DNA of 64,000 nucleotides, from contig CALXEH010000003.1 of NCBI GenBank assembly GCA_944387285.1, positions 1-64,000 on the forward strand, in the 5' to 3' direction. Under the pieces are notes generated by a model that was not told the DNA's origin, searched no databases, and saw only the letters and a program-made list of their open reading frames with translations. The translations under genes and the position numbers were made by a program. This DNA comes from an uncultured Oscillospiraceae bacterium. GTDB lineage: Bacteria; Bacillota; Clostridia; Oscillospirales; Oscillospiraceae. Shown here piece by piece: positions 8,102 to 19,001 of this stretch. Within the stretch, counting starts at the first letter, position 1; every line of letters begins with the position of its first letter.

Positions 8102-11100
8102 TTACACGGCCTGGGTAAAGCGCATGAGTATGACTGCCGCCTGGGCCCTGACAGCCTGGCCTCCGGGATCCAGTACGGAGCTGCTAACGCCGGTGATCAG
8201 GCCGCTGCCGACGGCCCAGTTCATGGCCTGCCGCGCCCAGCTGCCGGTCTCGGCGCCGTCCGAGAAAGCGGAGAGCGTGTCTTCCGCCGCGGGCTTTGCC
8301 GCATACCTCCACAGCATGGCCGCCAGCTGTTCGCGGGTTATTGCGTCGTCGGGGCGGAAGCTGCCGTCGTCATAGCCCTCGGCTATGCCCTCCGACACCG
8401 CCCAGGCCACGGCCCCGGCGTACCAGGCTCCGGGCGCTACGTCGGTGAATGCAGCGGCCCCGGCGGCCTCCGGGCAGCCCTGAAGCCGCCAGAGTATGGT
8501 CACTATCATGGCGCGGCTTGTGGCGGCATCCGGGGCGAAGATCACGCTGCCGGTGCCGGCCATGAGGCCCTCGTCCAGGCAGTAGTGTATGCCGTCGTGG
8601 TACCAGGCGTCCGCGTCCAGGTCGCTGAAGCCCGAAAGCGGGCGGCTCTCGTCCCGCGGGCAGTCCGCGGCCGCTGACATCTTCCGGAAGGTCACCTCTA
8701 TCTTCAACTTGCCGCCCGGGCTCTTGAACGAATAGCTGCCGTCGCCGTTGTCGATGAGCTCCACGGCGCTGCCGTCCTCACCCGTAACTATCACCCTGTC
8801 TACGGCGTAGCCCTCATCCGGACGCGGGGTAATAGTCACCACCGTGCCCGCCGCGGGAAGGTTGGGGAATACCGTCACACTGCCGTGCTCGCTCTCGACG
8901 ATGTCCGGAGCCGTGCCGATGGGAAGATCGAACTGCGGCGCGTCCTCATAGCCCACCACATAGGTGGAGAAGCAGCGGAGGTACATGACGATCTCGCTCT
9001 TGTCCTCGCTGACCCGGAAGTATTCGCCGAGCGCGTTGGCGCTGGTGCCCAGGCTTTGGGCCTGCCCGTTGTGGATGCGGTAGACCGAATAGGCATACTT
9101 GCCCTGCAGGGCGGTGTCGAGCGGGAGTATGACGGTCAGCAGTACGCTGGACTGGTCGAGCTGCGTGGTCGGTACGGAATCGCCGGAGGTGACGGTCTTG
9201 CTGAGGCTGTAGTCCATGGACAGCGCCAGCGTGCTGCCGCCGGCTATCTTTTTTATGGCCGCGAGGTCTGCGGAGTCCTCCTTGGCCTCGGCGGTGAAGG
9301 CGAGTTCCACCTTGCCGCCGTTTTCAACAGCCGCCGCGTCGGTCGGGGTATATACCTCGCCGTCGATGCGCTCAAACGCGCTGTCCAGCCCGCCCACGAC
9401 TATGTCCGGGCTGCCGGGCAGGACCTCCACCCGGCTGTTGGTGATGCCGGTGGGGAGCGTGAAGCTGTGCAGCTTGGCCGGGCCGCTTATCTCCACAAGG
9501 TTTGTGACATTCTGCTCGCCGCAGGAAACGACGAGGTTATAGGTGCCGGGCAGCAGGCCGGTGAAGTTGTATTCGCCCTCGGCGTTCGTGCCCGTCTCCG
9601 CCAGCTTGCTTGAGCCGAGCCAGAGGCTGACCACGGCCCCGGCTATGGGCCTGCCCGCTTCGTTGACCGTACCGCTGACAGAGCCCGAGGCCTGCCGCCA
9701 GCTGGCGGTGAATGTCACGTCCCGCCCGGGCATGGCGAAGCTGTCTCCGCTTTTGTAGATTTTGCCGGCGTATTCCCAGCCGACAAAGCCGAAGCCCTCC
9801 ATGGTGTAGCCGCACTCCGGCAGGCTGATTGTGCTGCCCGCGGCAAGCCGCATGTAAGCCGTGCTGCCCGAGCCGCCGCCGCCGTCAAAGTCCAGGGCGT
9901 AGAGCTGAGGCGTGCCCGTGGTGACGGTCAAGCTGCCCACCTGGGCCAGCGTGCTGCCGTCGCTGAAGCTGTAGTTGGGGCTAGTGAGCTCCACCCAGAC
10001 GGTGTAGCTGCCCTGCGCTGAGGGCTCGGGGACGGCATTGCCGTTTTTATCCCTGTAAGTCACGGCGTAGTCGCTTTCATTCAGGCCGGGCGCGAGGATG
10101 ACGGGTTCTCCGCCGGGCCGGACGATATTGTCCGTCACCGTGATGATAACAGGTTTCCGCTGTATGATAAGCGTCGCTGTGCCGGGCCCCAGCGCATAGT
10201 TTTTAAGCGCTGCGGTAAGCTCGTAGCTGCCGGCATCGGTGCCGGCGCCCGTGATGACGGCGTCATCGGCGCTGTCGCCGGCTTCGAGCCCGTCGATGAG
10301 CAGCGAGACCGTCTGGCCGTCGCCGTAGACCTGGCGCAGGCCCATCCAGGTAGCCGTCACGGGCTTGGGCGCTATCACGAAATCATAGCTCAGGTCATCC
10401 GTCGTACCGTCCGGCCAGGTGCGGTTGTCCTTGTCGTTCAGGCTCACGGTGACGGTGTAGCTGCCCGCATCCTTCTGCACGTTGCCGGAGACGGTGTAAA
10501 ACTCGCTAGCGGCGATGTTGTAGGTCTGTTCCGCGCCGTTGTAGGTGAACGCGGCGGCGTCAGCTTCGGGTATGGCGACGCCCCGCTGGCTTATGACCAG
10601 CTCGCCCACCTTGGCGGAGCTTGAACCGTCTGCAAAGCAATAGTTGGGGTTTAGGATGGTGACCGTGATATCGTAGGTGCCGGCCTCGACCTGGCTGGCC
10701 TCGCCGCCGTAGGTGATGGCGTAGCAGTCCTCGGGCAGCTGCTCCTGGCCCGTGCCCTGCGTGACGGCGGCGGTCTTGGCCTGGCCGTCGTAGATGTGGC
10801 TGCTGCCGCTGACGTTGAAGCTGATGACCGATCTTTGGATGCTCCAGTCGCAGCTCAGGTTTTTGCCGCCGGTCAGGGTGTAGTTGCCGTTCCCAAGCGC
10901 GGTGACCTTGGCCGTGTAGCTTCCGGCGCCGGTCTTTGAGTCGCCCTCATATGTCAGGCCGCAGACGTCGCCTTGCACGAGGTTTTCTATCGTCGCCGTG
11001 ATGTCATGCTGCTTTCCGTCGTAGGTGAGGCTGCCAGCATCCCAGCTGAGCACGACCGGGCGCGGGGCTATGGTGTAGTCCTGCGTGGCGCCGGCGGCGG

Positions 11101-14100
11101 GCAGCTGGTAGTTTGCGTTATCGAGGCCGTCGGCCGTGGCGGTGTAGGTGCCTGCGTTGGCCTGATCACCGTTCTGGACGGTGACGGTGCAGGTGTCGCT
11201 GCCGACCAGCCCCGTTGCCGCAGCGGTGACGCCGACCGGCTCGCCGTCATAGACGAGGTTTTCATAGCCGTCCCAGGTGAGGCCCACGGTCCTGGGCCTG
11301 ATGTCGGCGGAGGCCTCCAGCGTTTCGGTGGACAGCACATAGTTGCCGCCCCAGCCGCCGTCGAGCGTGGCCGTTACATCGACGGTCTTGCCCGTGCCCG
11401 CATCGGCGTCCCGGAAGCTGAACTTGCCGCTGGCGGAGGGTTCCTCGCCCAGCACCGCCCCGGAAAGGCTGATGGTGCCGGCGGTATCCTTGCTGCCGTC
11501 GTAGGTCTTGTCGTTTACGGAGCTGACAGAGGGTGTGAGCGCCTTTTTCGCCACCGACACGGTGACTTGCGCCTCCACGCTGTTGTAGTTTTCATCGTCG
11601 GCAGGTATGAACACCACGGTGTAGGCTCGGCTGCCGCTGGCGGGGTAGACGTTGCCCTCTTTCCAGGAGAAAGTGCCCTCTGCGGCGCTGCCGCCGGTGA
11701 GCGTGCTGTCGCTTAGGCTCTGGCCGTAGATGATGGCCGAGGCCGTGGGCCATGTAGTCACCGGGTCTGCCTTGCCGATGCTGACGCTGACGGCGACGCT
11801 GGTTTTTTCAGCGGTGAGACCGTCTGCGTCCGTGGCGGTGACCGCAACGGTGTAGCTGCCGGTGTCGGCCACGTTTTTGAGGCTCAGGGTGCTGCCGGTG
11901 CCGTCCAGCTTTTCGCTGCCCTTGTACCACTCGTAGGCATAGCTCACGTTCGCGGCGTGCGAGGCCGTGGCGGTGAGGGTGAGTTCCTCGCCGTAGGCAG
12001 CGCTGTCCTTGTCGGCGCTCAGCACCACCGTCGGCGCGTCCAGCGTCCACTTTGCGGTGAGAGTGAGGTCATCGGTGATGCCGTCGGCAAAATCCCACTC
12101 GGCATCGCCATCGTACCAGCCGGCGAAGGTGCAGCCGCCGCGGGTGGTGGCCGGCGCGGTGATCGTATCGCCGTAGGCGAGGCCGGAAGCGTCATCGACC
12201 TCGCTGCCGCCGTTTTCGTTGAAGCTGACGGAGAGGGTGGTGCTGCTGGCGGGAACCGTGTAGGCCTGCTCGACGCCGTGAGGCGCGCTGTCCGTGGCCT
12301 GCTTGCGGACAATGACAACAGCGTCGGCCTCAAGCCCGGTAAGCGCCGCGGGGCCGGGCGTCCAGACCTGCCCGCCGTCGGTGCTGTACTCCATGCCCTC
12401 GGGCACGCCGGCAGAGCCGTCGCCCTTGCCCAGGACGGTCTCACCGGATACGGTCACCGAGCTGCCGGGCGCGGCGGGGCGCCCAGCGACCTCGAACTCC
12501 GTCCAGCCGGAGGCGCTGTGGGTCCCGGTTTCGGCCTTGCGTATGTACAGCGTCTGGCCGAGATGCTCCGTGACAGAGCCGCTGCTTATCTGCGTGCCGC
12601 CGCCCGGAGAGGTGAAGACCTCGTAGCCGGGCTCAATGCGGATCGTCTCTTGCGCATAGTCTATGGCATGGCCCTCGCCGGCTGCCGGCGCGGCCTGGCT
12701 GGCCTTTATGATGCTGAACTCGACCTCGGCCTCGCCGGAATAATTGCCCTTGAAGTTGATTTTCACAGTACCGGTACCGACGTTGACGTTGCCGCTGCAG
12801 CTGAGGTCGTAGTCCGTGCCATTGGCAAGCTCGATGCCGCCGAACTTGACCACAGGCACCGGCGTGATCTGCTCGCCGGTGTAGGCCTGGTCGCCAATGG
12901 CCGAGATGGAGAAGCTGGCGCTATCATACGCCTTTGCGCTGACGGCAACTGTCACGCCGCTCGACGCACTGGCCGTTACGCTGCTGCCGGCAATGGAGGC
13001 GGTGACGGTGCAGCTATAGTCGTAACTGCCGACAGACGCAGCTGTGGGGATGGTATAGCTTGCGCCGGTCGCTCCGCTGATCTCAACGCCGCCGCAGGCC
13101 CACTGGTAGGCATAGTTCTGCCCGCTGTCCGGCGTTACGGCGGCATAGAGCGTGCCGCCGGTGCCGTAGGTCAGGGCCGTGTCGCCGCTCACGCTGACCG
13201 TGGGGTCAGTGATCCACTTCGCGGTCAGGGTCATGCTGCCGGTGACTTCGGAATCAAAATCCCACAGTGTGTCGCCGTCATACCAGCCTGCGAAAGTGCA
13301 GCCAGACTTGGCAGGCTCGCCGGGGTCATCGACCTTGCCGCCGTTCGGCACATGCTGATCTGCCGGCCCTGCACCGGTGAAGGCGCCTCCGTTCGGGTCA
13401 AAACTCACGGTAAAGCCGTTCGAGAGCATCAGCGCACCGTCGCTGGCCGCCGTCACATCGTAGCCGCTGTTGGCGGAGGTGAAGAGGCCTTTATAGTCAG
13501 ACATGCCCGGCCCGGTGAACACCCCGGGAACCGCCATATGCACGCTGAAGAGGCCGGTCAGGCCGCTGCCGCCGGCTATCTTGGCGCCTTCCAGATGGAT
13601 GTCCGCATTGCCGCCCTCAAGCTCGGGACTGCCGCTGAGGGTCACGGTGCCGCTGCGCAAGGTGACGCCGTAGTTGTCGCTGCTGACGGAGCCGCCGTAT
13701 ATGTGGACATTGACATTCGTCAAATCCTCATACGCGAAGATGCCCTGATAGCCGGAAGCGGCGGTGGATCTCACGGCGCCGCCGTACAGATTGAATGTAC
13801 CGCCGGCGGTATTTTTCTCGCCTTCATATGTGGGGCCGCTGCCGTTCTGATTGGAGCTGATGACCACGGCGGTTATGCTGGATGCTATAGTGCCGCTGTA
13901 GAGGCTGCACACACCGCCGCTGTGGATAAATATGGGGTTGTGGCTTTCCTTTTCTGTGATTTTGCCGGTCTGGCCGACCGAGCAGTCGCAGATGTTCAGC
14001 ACGCCGCCCTCACCAATACGGAAGATGCCGTAGTTGGCAGTACCGGTGATGCTGTGGCCGTTGAGGCAGAGGTAGACCGTGCCTGTGACCTTGATCTGGC

Positions 14101-15428
14101 TCCCGTCGCCGCTGAGGGTGACGTCACGAGTCAGATAGTAGCTGCCCTCGCTCAAAGTCGCGCCGCTGTTGGTGGGCGTCCACTCCTGCCATTAGACGCT
14201 GCTGTGCGGCGTATCGTGGCTGCACGAAGCGCCGCAGATGGGGTGGGAGGCAGGATTGTAGAGGCGGAGCGCGCCGGTGAGGGTGACGAGGCTTGGATTC
14301 ACGCCGTATTTGACGGCATCAATGGTGACATTACCATTGATGCTGACATCGCCTTTACTTACGCCGATATATGCGGAGATATTTACGCCGTCGCCCAAGG
14401 TCAGGGAGGCCTCTCCGTCATTCGTGATGCCAATACCGTCAACCGTCGATTCGGTTATTCTTACATTGCTCAACTCTGCTGTGCCCTGATTCCTGATGCA
14501 GGAGCCGACGCTGCTGTTTACAGTGCCGCCGGTCATTTTGAGCGTTCCATAGTTTATAATGTAGTTAAAGCTGCCGCCGGAAATATTGGCCTCGCCATTT
14601 ACCATCAGTACGCCAGTTATGCTGCCGCCGGTGATGTCGGCGGTACAGGCGCTTGCTGTCACACCGATGTACGCCGCGAATGCGATCGAGCCATCCGTGT
14701 GTGACGCTTCGATACTGCTGCCGTCTTTCAATGTTACCGACTGCTGCCGGTGGCACAAAGCGCGCCGCTGCCAGTCGTCTGGAGGCCTGCGGACCGAAAC
14801 GAGATCTTTGCATTTTCGCCTGCCGTCAGGCTTCCGCCCTCCTGATACACGGTGCTGGCACTGTACGAGAAACCGCTCATCTCGGTGGTCAGGCTCACCG
14901 TGCAGTTGGTGAAGCTGCAGGAGCTTCCCGCTGACAAATTCACCGTGTGAATCCCTTGGGAGTTGCTGCCCGTGTGCTCCATGGAGAGCGTGCCGCTGTT
15001 GACCTGCAGCGTGCCGCCATCCGTGACGGAAATCAGGCTGCCGCTCCCCGAATTATTACCGATGATCGCGCCGAGCGTCCCGCAGTCGCAGATGGTCAGC
15101 ACCGCATTGCCGCTCACGGTGATGGTATTGTCGCCCATGCTCAGCGTCTTGCCGTTCAGGCAGAGGGTGACATCGCCGCTGATGGTGATGTCCGTGTCGG
15201 CCGTTACATTGTCCGACAGGTAATAGTGACCGCTGTTAAGCGTGCTGTTGAGCGTGCTGAGGGACTGAAAATCCGCCGCAGCGCCATGTTCCGTGTCGGT
15301 GCAGTCCGTTTTGCCGCAGACGCAGTGACTGTGGCCCGGGGCTGACGCCACGGCAGCGGCAGGCAGCATGGATATGACCATGCAGAAAGCAAGCAGAATT
15401 CCAAAAATCTTTTTCCGTATCGCCTCAT
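8102..15428 (-). pseudogene. giant SLH-domain surface protein, frame-broken
   Basis: If its frames are rejoined this gene encodes about 2,440 residues exported to the cell surface. The parts in order are a signal peptide ending near AAAVAS, right-handed beta-helix-like Gly/Ser-rich repeats, Listeria-Bacteroides repeats (near 13215-13415, 12040-12235 and 9705-9900), MBG/YDG-type domains, a carboxypeptidase-regulatory-like module (near 9540-9690) and three S-layer homology domains (about 8105-8650) that anchor it to the wall. Three lesions are seen: codons 5-7, where an A-run (15410-15414) is one base short; one base missing near 14742; an in-frame TAA at 14192-14194. The start ATG at 15428 has GGAGG six bases upstream. 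Sequencing error, true decay or phase variation are all possible. Confidence 0.75.
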
Positions 15429-15498
15429 GATGTTCCTCCAATTCAACAGCAGGCCGCATCTGGGAGCCGAGCCGAAGGCAGACCCCTTGACGGCGGTG

Positions 15499-15528
15499 TT
15501 GTCAAATGATATCTTCGTTACATTATAT
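15499..15528 (+). promoter_or_regulatory. possible promoter of histidine kinase gene
   Basis: TTGTCA at 15499-15504 and TTATAT at 15523-15528 are separated by 18 bases in an AT-rich gap. The match is moderate, and the same stretch could also hold a promoter for the divergent SLH gene. Confidence 0.3.
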
Positions 15529-15659
15529 TATCTGACGTATGGGGAAAACGATATGTATATGCAGAATTTATTAATAAATGTGCAAAATTTGTACTCTGAG
15601 GACAGCCGGGAAAGCCCTGCGGGAAAGCCGGCTGCCTGCCGCCTGCAGGAGGGATACGC

Positions 15660-16919
15660 ATGGTAGAGCTGTTTTCCATGGAGTACATGACGGCGCTGGG
15701 CCTGACCATGGTCCTGCTGTTCCTGGACAGCCGGTATTCAAGACGGCGTACCGTCCTGACGGTCTGCTGCTGGACCGTGGTGGTCTTGATGGTGGTCGCC
15801 GCAATATATTTTGCCGCCGGTATTGATACTTTGCTCAATATATATTCCCTGATCGCACATATACCCTCGCTGCTGCTCTTTCTGACCCTCAGCCGTTTCC
15901 GCGGCTGGCGGATGATATTCCAGCTGCTCTCAACGATCCTGTTCTGCGCGTTCATCCAGCACGCCGCAGGCCTGGCCTTTTATGTGTCCGGCGGCAGCTA
16001 TTGGGTGCTGATGCTGTCCTACGCTGTGCTGAGCGCCGCGGTCATTTTGTTCCTGCTGCGCTTTTTGAGGCCGCTGTTCCTTCAGACGCTGCTCGAACTG
16101 CAGCGGGGCTGGTGGCTGATGTGCCTGATCATGGCCGCGTACTATGTCATCGTCATCTACCTCATCCCCGGCTATGTGGGCTACGAGCGGAGCAGCACCA
16201 TCCTCAAACCTGCCGTTTCCCTGCTGATGGTGGGCTTTTACACGATCTTGATCTTCCTGTTTACCAGCGTGAAGAAGGAGGCGGACGCCCGGCACAATGC
16301 CCAGCTTTTCGCCATGGAGCTCTCCGCGCTCAAGAGCCGCATGGACGCCGTGCGCACGGCGGAGGGCTCCATCCGTACGGAGCGCCATGACCTGCGCCAC
16401 CGCCTGCAAACCGTGGCGGAGCTGGTCGCACGCGGCGACAGGGATGAGGCGCTGGCTTTCCTCAACGCCGCCCAGGACCGCCTGGACGAGAGCAAGGAGG
16501 TGCGCTGGTGCCGTCCACCCGTGCTGGACGCGGTGTTTTCGTCCTACTTTTCCCAGGCACAGCGCCAGGGCATCCGCGTGGAGGCGGAAATAGCCCTGAC
16601 CGATGGGCTGCCCGTGGACGAGGGCGAGTTTGCCGTCGTGCTGGCTAATGCTCTGGAAAACGCCGTCAACGCGAACCTGGAACTGCCGCCGGAGGAACGC
16701 GAGATACGCTGCCGCATAGTCAGCTCGCCCTCGCTGATGCTGGAGCTCGTGAACGCCTGCGGCGGGGATGTCATTTTTGACGACCGCGGCCTGCCCGTAT
16801 CCCGGCGCGAGGGCCACGGCCTGGGCGTACAGTCTATCCAGACCTTCTGCCAGAAGTACGGCGCCGTCTGCGAGTTCGATTTGAGCGGGGACCGCTTCAG
16901 CCTGCGGCTGATAATATAA
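15660..16919 (+). CDS. GHKL sensor histidine kinase
   Basis: A 419-residue membrane kinase. Six or so hydrophobic segments fill residues 1-205, followed by a helical linker and a histidine-box RHDLRHRLQ with the likely phospho-acceptor His243. An ATPase domain follows, with N-box LANALENAVNA near 322-332 and G-box GHGLGVQSI near 380. This layout is that of the AgrC/CitA-like GHKL kinases that usually sense peptides. No response regulator gene lies next to it; instead a sigma factor follows 74 bases downstream. The start ATG at 15660 has AGGAGGG upstream. Confidence 0.85.
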   Translation: MVELFSMEYMTALGLTMVLLFLDSRYSRRRTVLTVCCWTVVVLMVVAAIYFAAGIDTLLNIYSLIAHIPSLLLFLTLSRFRGWRMIFQLLSTILFCAFIQHAAGLAFYVSGGSYWVLMLSYAVLSAAVILFLLRFLRPLFLQTLLELQRGWWLMCLIMAAYYVIVIYLIPGYVGYERSSTILKPAVSLLMVGFYTILIFLFTSVKKEADARHNAQLFAMELSALKSRMDAVRTAEGSIRTERHDLRHRLQTVAELVARGDRDEALAFLNAAQDRLDESKEVRWCRPPVLDAVFSSYFSQAQRQGIRVEAEIALTDGLPVDEGEFAVVLANALENAVNANLELPPEEREIRCRIVSSPSLMLELVNACGGDVIFDDRGLPVSRREGHGLGVQSIQTFCQKYGAVCEFDLSGDRFSLRLII

Positions 16920-16993
16920 TGCGGCCTGCCGTAAAATAATTTGCAACACTGATCCCTCGTCATTCGTTATCATGGCAGAAGGGAGGCGAGACT

Positions 16994-17449
16994 TTGTGGG
17001 AAAAACTCTATGGGGACTACTACGAGGAGCTGACGGCCTTTGGCTCACGCATGAGCGGCTGCAGGGAACTGGCCGAGGACCTGGCACAGGAGACATTCGT
17101 GAAAGCGCTGATACACTCAGATACCTTGGAGGAGCTCTCGCCGGGGAAAAGACGGGCCTGGCTGTACCGTACCTTCAAAAACCTATTCTTTGACTGGTAC
17201 CGCCGTTCTGTCCTGGAAAACGAGTATGTCCGGAGCTGCCAGCTTCAGCCCCTTGAAAGCTCCGGGACGCAGGAGGTCGAGTGCGAGCTCCTCCTGCAAA
17301 GCATCAGCCCTCAGGACCGCACGCTTTTCCAGCTGCGGTACTGCGACGGCTACACCGCAAAGGAAATATCCGAAATGCTGGGCCTGCCGGCAGGGACGGT
17401 CCGCTCACGGCTGTCCCGCTGCCGCAAACAGCTGAAAGAACTGCTATGA
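16994..17449 (+). CDS. ECF-type RNA polymerase sigma factor
   Basis: A 151-residue small sigma factor. Region 2 spans about residues 10-75 (RELAEDLAQETFVKAL and AWLYRTFKNLFFDWYR), and region 4 spans about 100-150, with the recognition helix in YTAKEISEMLGLPAGTVRSRL. The likely start is TTG at 16994, preceded by GGGAGGCGA; no ATG fits without losing region 2.1. No anti-sigma factor with a membrane segment follows. The next gene, 19 bases on, encodes a soluble unknown protein that could be its target or regulator. Confidence 0.85.
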   Translation: MWEKLYGDYYEELTAFGSRMSGCRELAEDLAQETFVKALIHSDTLEELSPGKRRAWLYRTFKNLFFDWYRRSVLENEYVRSCQLQPLESSGTQEVECELLLQSISPQDRTLFQLRYCDGYTAKEISEMLGLPAGTVRSRLSRCRKQLKELL

Positions 17450-17468
17450 TCGACGGAGGGAAAACGAT

Positions 17469-18671
17469 ATGGCAAAGAAACTCATCATAAACTGCGCGAG
17501 CTGCGACGCCCGCAATATACGCGAGGAGGATTATGCGCACTATGAAGCTATAAGCGTCGATGCGGCCACCGTGCTCCTGAGCCCCGAGAGCAAGGCCGTC
17601 ATAAACAGGCTGCCCCTGACCCTCAACTGCGCCAATGTCGTCGAGATAGGCCGGGATGTGCAGCTGCGCATAATAAACGGCCGGGGCGAGATAAAAAGTG
17701 AGGACGCCGTGCCGGACGGGAAGTTCTACCTGCTGGTAAACGGCGCGCTCACCATCGGCCCGGATACCCAAAAGCAGCTGGCCATGTGCGCCGGCATGAG
17801 CGTGAACGGCTCGCTCAATTGCCCGGAGAGCATTTCCGCCGCGCTCAACGGCGTCAAGGTCAACGGCTCCGTCAACTGCTATCCCGACGGGGCCATCGTC
17901 CTCAAGCGCAGCGCCGTCATCGACCGGCTTTTCGCCCTTCGGGCCAGGCCCGGCCTGTACTGGGCGGGCAGGCGGATGATAATGGTGGACCCCGAACTGG
18001 ATGCGGAAGCCCTGCGCGGCAAGGGCGCCTCTTTCAGCGCCGGGGAGTTCATAGTCGCGCAGTCCAAGGTGGAAGCGCTGCTCGACCTCATAGACGAAAA
18101 CGCGGAGCTGATCCTCGTGCCCGACGGCACCTCTGTGGTGCTTGACGACATCACGCTGGACAAGGCTGCCCTGCGCCGCCGCGGGAACAATCTCTATGTG
18201 ATAGGCGACGTGACGGTGCCGGAGGACGGCGGCGTCCTGGCCGAGCTGGAATACCTGAATGTCCGCGGTGATATCCTGGTGCCGCAGGAGTACCGGGAAA
18301 AGCTCCTGGAGACGCTGACGGAACATTCCGGCGAGGTCAAGCTCACGAGGCCGAGGGGCATGCTGCTGGAAGACAAGCCGTTCGTGAAGCTCAGCCGCCG
18401 CATGCTGGAGCAGCAGCCCCAGGGCATAGAAGTCAGCGACTGCGCGCTCGTAAAGCTGGCGGAGGACATTCCGAACGAGCTGATAGCCGAGCGCCTGCAC
18501 ATTGAGGACTGCGCCGTGGTCGAGTGCAGCGAGGAGCAGGAGGCAGCCGTCGCGCTGGTCTGCGAGGACGTGGCACAGATCAGCAGCCAGGGCCCGGACG
18601 GCAAGCTCCTGGACGGCCTCAAGAGCCTGGCAGATACCAAAACCATAAACGCGGCGGAGTATGTGCTCTGA
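17469..18671 (+). CDS. unknown beta-rich protein, possibly bactofilin-like
   Basis: A 400-residue protein with no family I can name with confidence. Residues 45-260 contain repeated short beta-strand patterns of the type V-N-G-S-L/V (near 75-150) and VRGDI/VIGDV turns, suggesting a solenoid reminiscent of polymer-forming bactofilins. There is no signal peptide or membrane segment. A CASCDARN motif near the N-terminus holds two cysteines. Placed 19 bases after the ECF sigma factor with GGAGGG upstream, it is almost surely co-transcribed with it. A role in stress or envelope response is only a guess from context. Confidence 0.6.
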   Translation: MAKKLIINCASCDARNIREEDYAHYEAISVDAATVLLSPESKAVINRLPLTLNCANVVEIGRDVQLRIINGRGEIKSEDAVPDGKFYLLVNGALTIGPDTQKQLAMCAGMSVNGSLNCPESISAALNGVKVNGSVNCYPDGAIVLKRSAVIDRLFALRARPGLYWAGRRMIMVDPELDAEALRGKGASFSAGEFIVAQSKVEALLDLIDENAELILVPDGTSVVLDDITLDKAALRRRGNNLYVIGDVTVPEDGGVLAELEYLNVRGDILVPQEYREKLLETLTEHSGEVKLTRPRGMLLEDKPFVKLSRRMLEQQPQGIEVSDCALVKLAEDIPNELIAERLHIEDCAVVECSEEQEAAVALVCEDVAQISSQGPDGKLLDGLKSLADTKTINAAEYVL

Positions 18672-18740
18672 ACCCGCGCCCCGGCCAAAACGCTCCGCAG
18701 CAATGACAGCCGCCGGACGCTGACGGCAGAATGAAGCAAG

Positions 18741-18770
18741 GACCCGACGGCAGCTGCGCCGGCGGGTCTT
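18741..18770 (+). terminator. intrinsic terminator after sigma-factor operon
   Basis: GACCCG and CGGC pair with GCCG and CGGGTC across a short loop, with single-base bulges between the two stem blocks, followed by a short TTT. The stem is strong but the T-run is short. Confidence 0.6.
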
Positions 18771-18817
18771 TGCAACCTTGACAAAAATTTCTGATGAAAT
18801 ATGTGATATTATTGATA

Positions 18818-18846
18818 TTGACAAAGAATTTGGGAAATAATATAAT
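18818..18846 (+). promoter_or_regulatory. perfect consensus promoter of the glycoside locus
   Basis: TTGACA at 18818-18823 and TATAAT at 18841-18846 are separated by exactly 17 bases, a full consensus match on an AT-rich background. The transcript would start near 18853, leaving a leader of about 150 bases ahead of the LacI gene. That leader contains a stem-loop and two operator-like palindromes. Confidence 0.85.
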
Positions 18847-18871
18847 ATAGCTGTAAATATAGACAAAGCAG

Positions 18872-18917
18872 GCTTCCGTTTCATATGTTCAATGTAATCT
18901 GTTCGGCAAACGGAAGC
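18872..18917 (+). promoter_or_regulatory. leader stem-loop
   Basis: A perfect 10-bp inverted repeat, GCTTCCGTTT at 18872-18881 with AAACGGAAGC at 18908-18917, encloses 26 bases in the 5' leader. What follows is AT-rich but lacks a clean T-run, so it is not a typical terminator; it may be an attenuator-like or stabilising structure, or a second protein-binding site. Confidence 0.5.
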
Positions 18918-18922
18918 TATTA

Positions 18923-18950
18923 TTGTACTTAACTGTTGAAACGTTAAAAT
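18923..18950 (+). promoter_or_regulatory. possible second promoter overlapped by operator
   Basis: TTGTAC at 18923-18928 and TAAAAT at 18945-18950 are separated by 16 bases. The -10 box overlaps an AACGTT palindrome, an arrangement expected for repression by the LacI-type protein encoded just downstream. Confidence 0.4.
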
Positions 18951-18970
18951 AACTAACATTAACGTTTAAA
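18936..18970. promoter_or_regulatory. two LacI-type operator sites
   Basis: Two copies of an AT-rich site centred on AACGTT lie at 18936-18949 (TTGAAACGTTAAAA) and, in reverse orientation, at about 18957-18970 (TTTAAACGTTAAT on the minus strand). The same pattern recurs at 20529-20544 and 26745-26756 and nowhere else that I noticed, which ties it to this locus. Binding by the product of the gene at 19002 is inferred. Confidence 0.6.
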
Positions 18971-19001
18971 TCAAACATTGTGCGCGAAAGTATGGGTAGC
19001 C

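Noticed and set aside
11000-13500. CRISPR-like or tandem DNA repeats in the SLH gene
   Set aside because: Similarity between modules is at protein level only; there are no regularly spaced identical repeats, and none were seen elsewhere in the window.
11957-14704. Open frame of 915 codons on the plus strand opposite the SLH gene
   Set aside because: It mirrors the GC-rich codon bias of the real gene on the minus strand, has no ribosome site and no recognisable domain.
18936-18949. Catabolite-repression (cre) site
   Set aside because: The AACGTT-centred site does not align with the cre consensus spacing, and its recurrence only in this locus fits a local regulator better.
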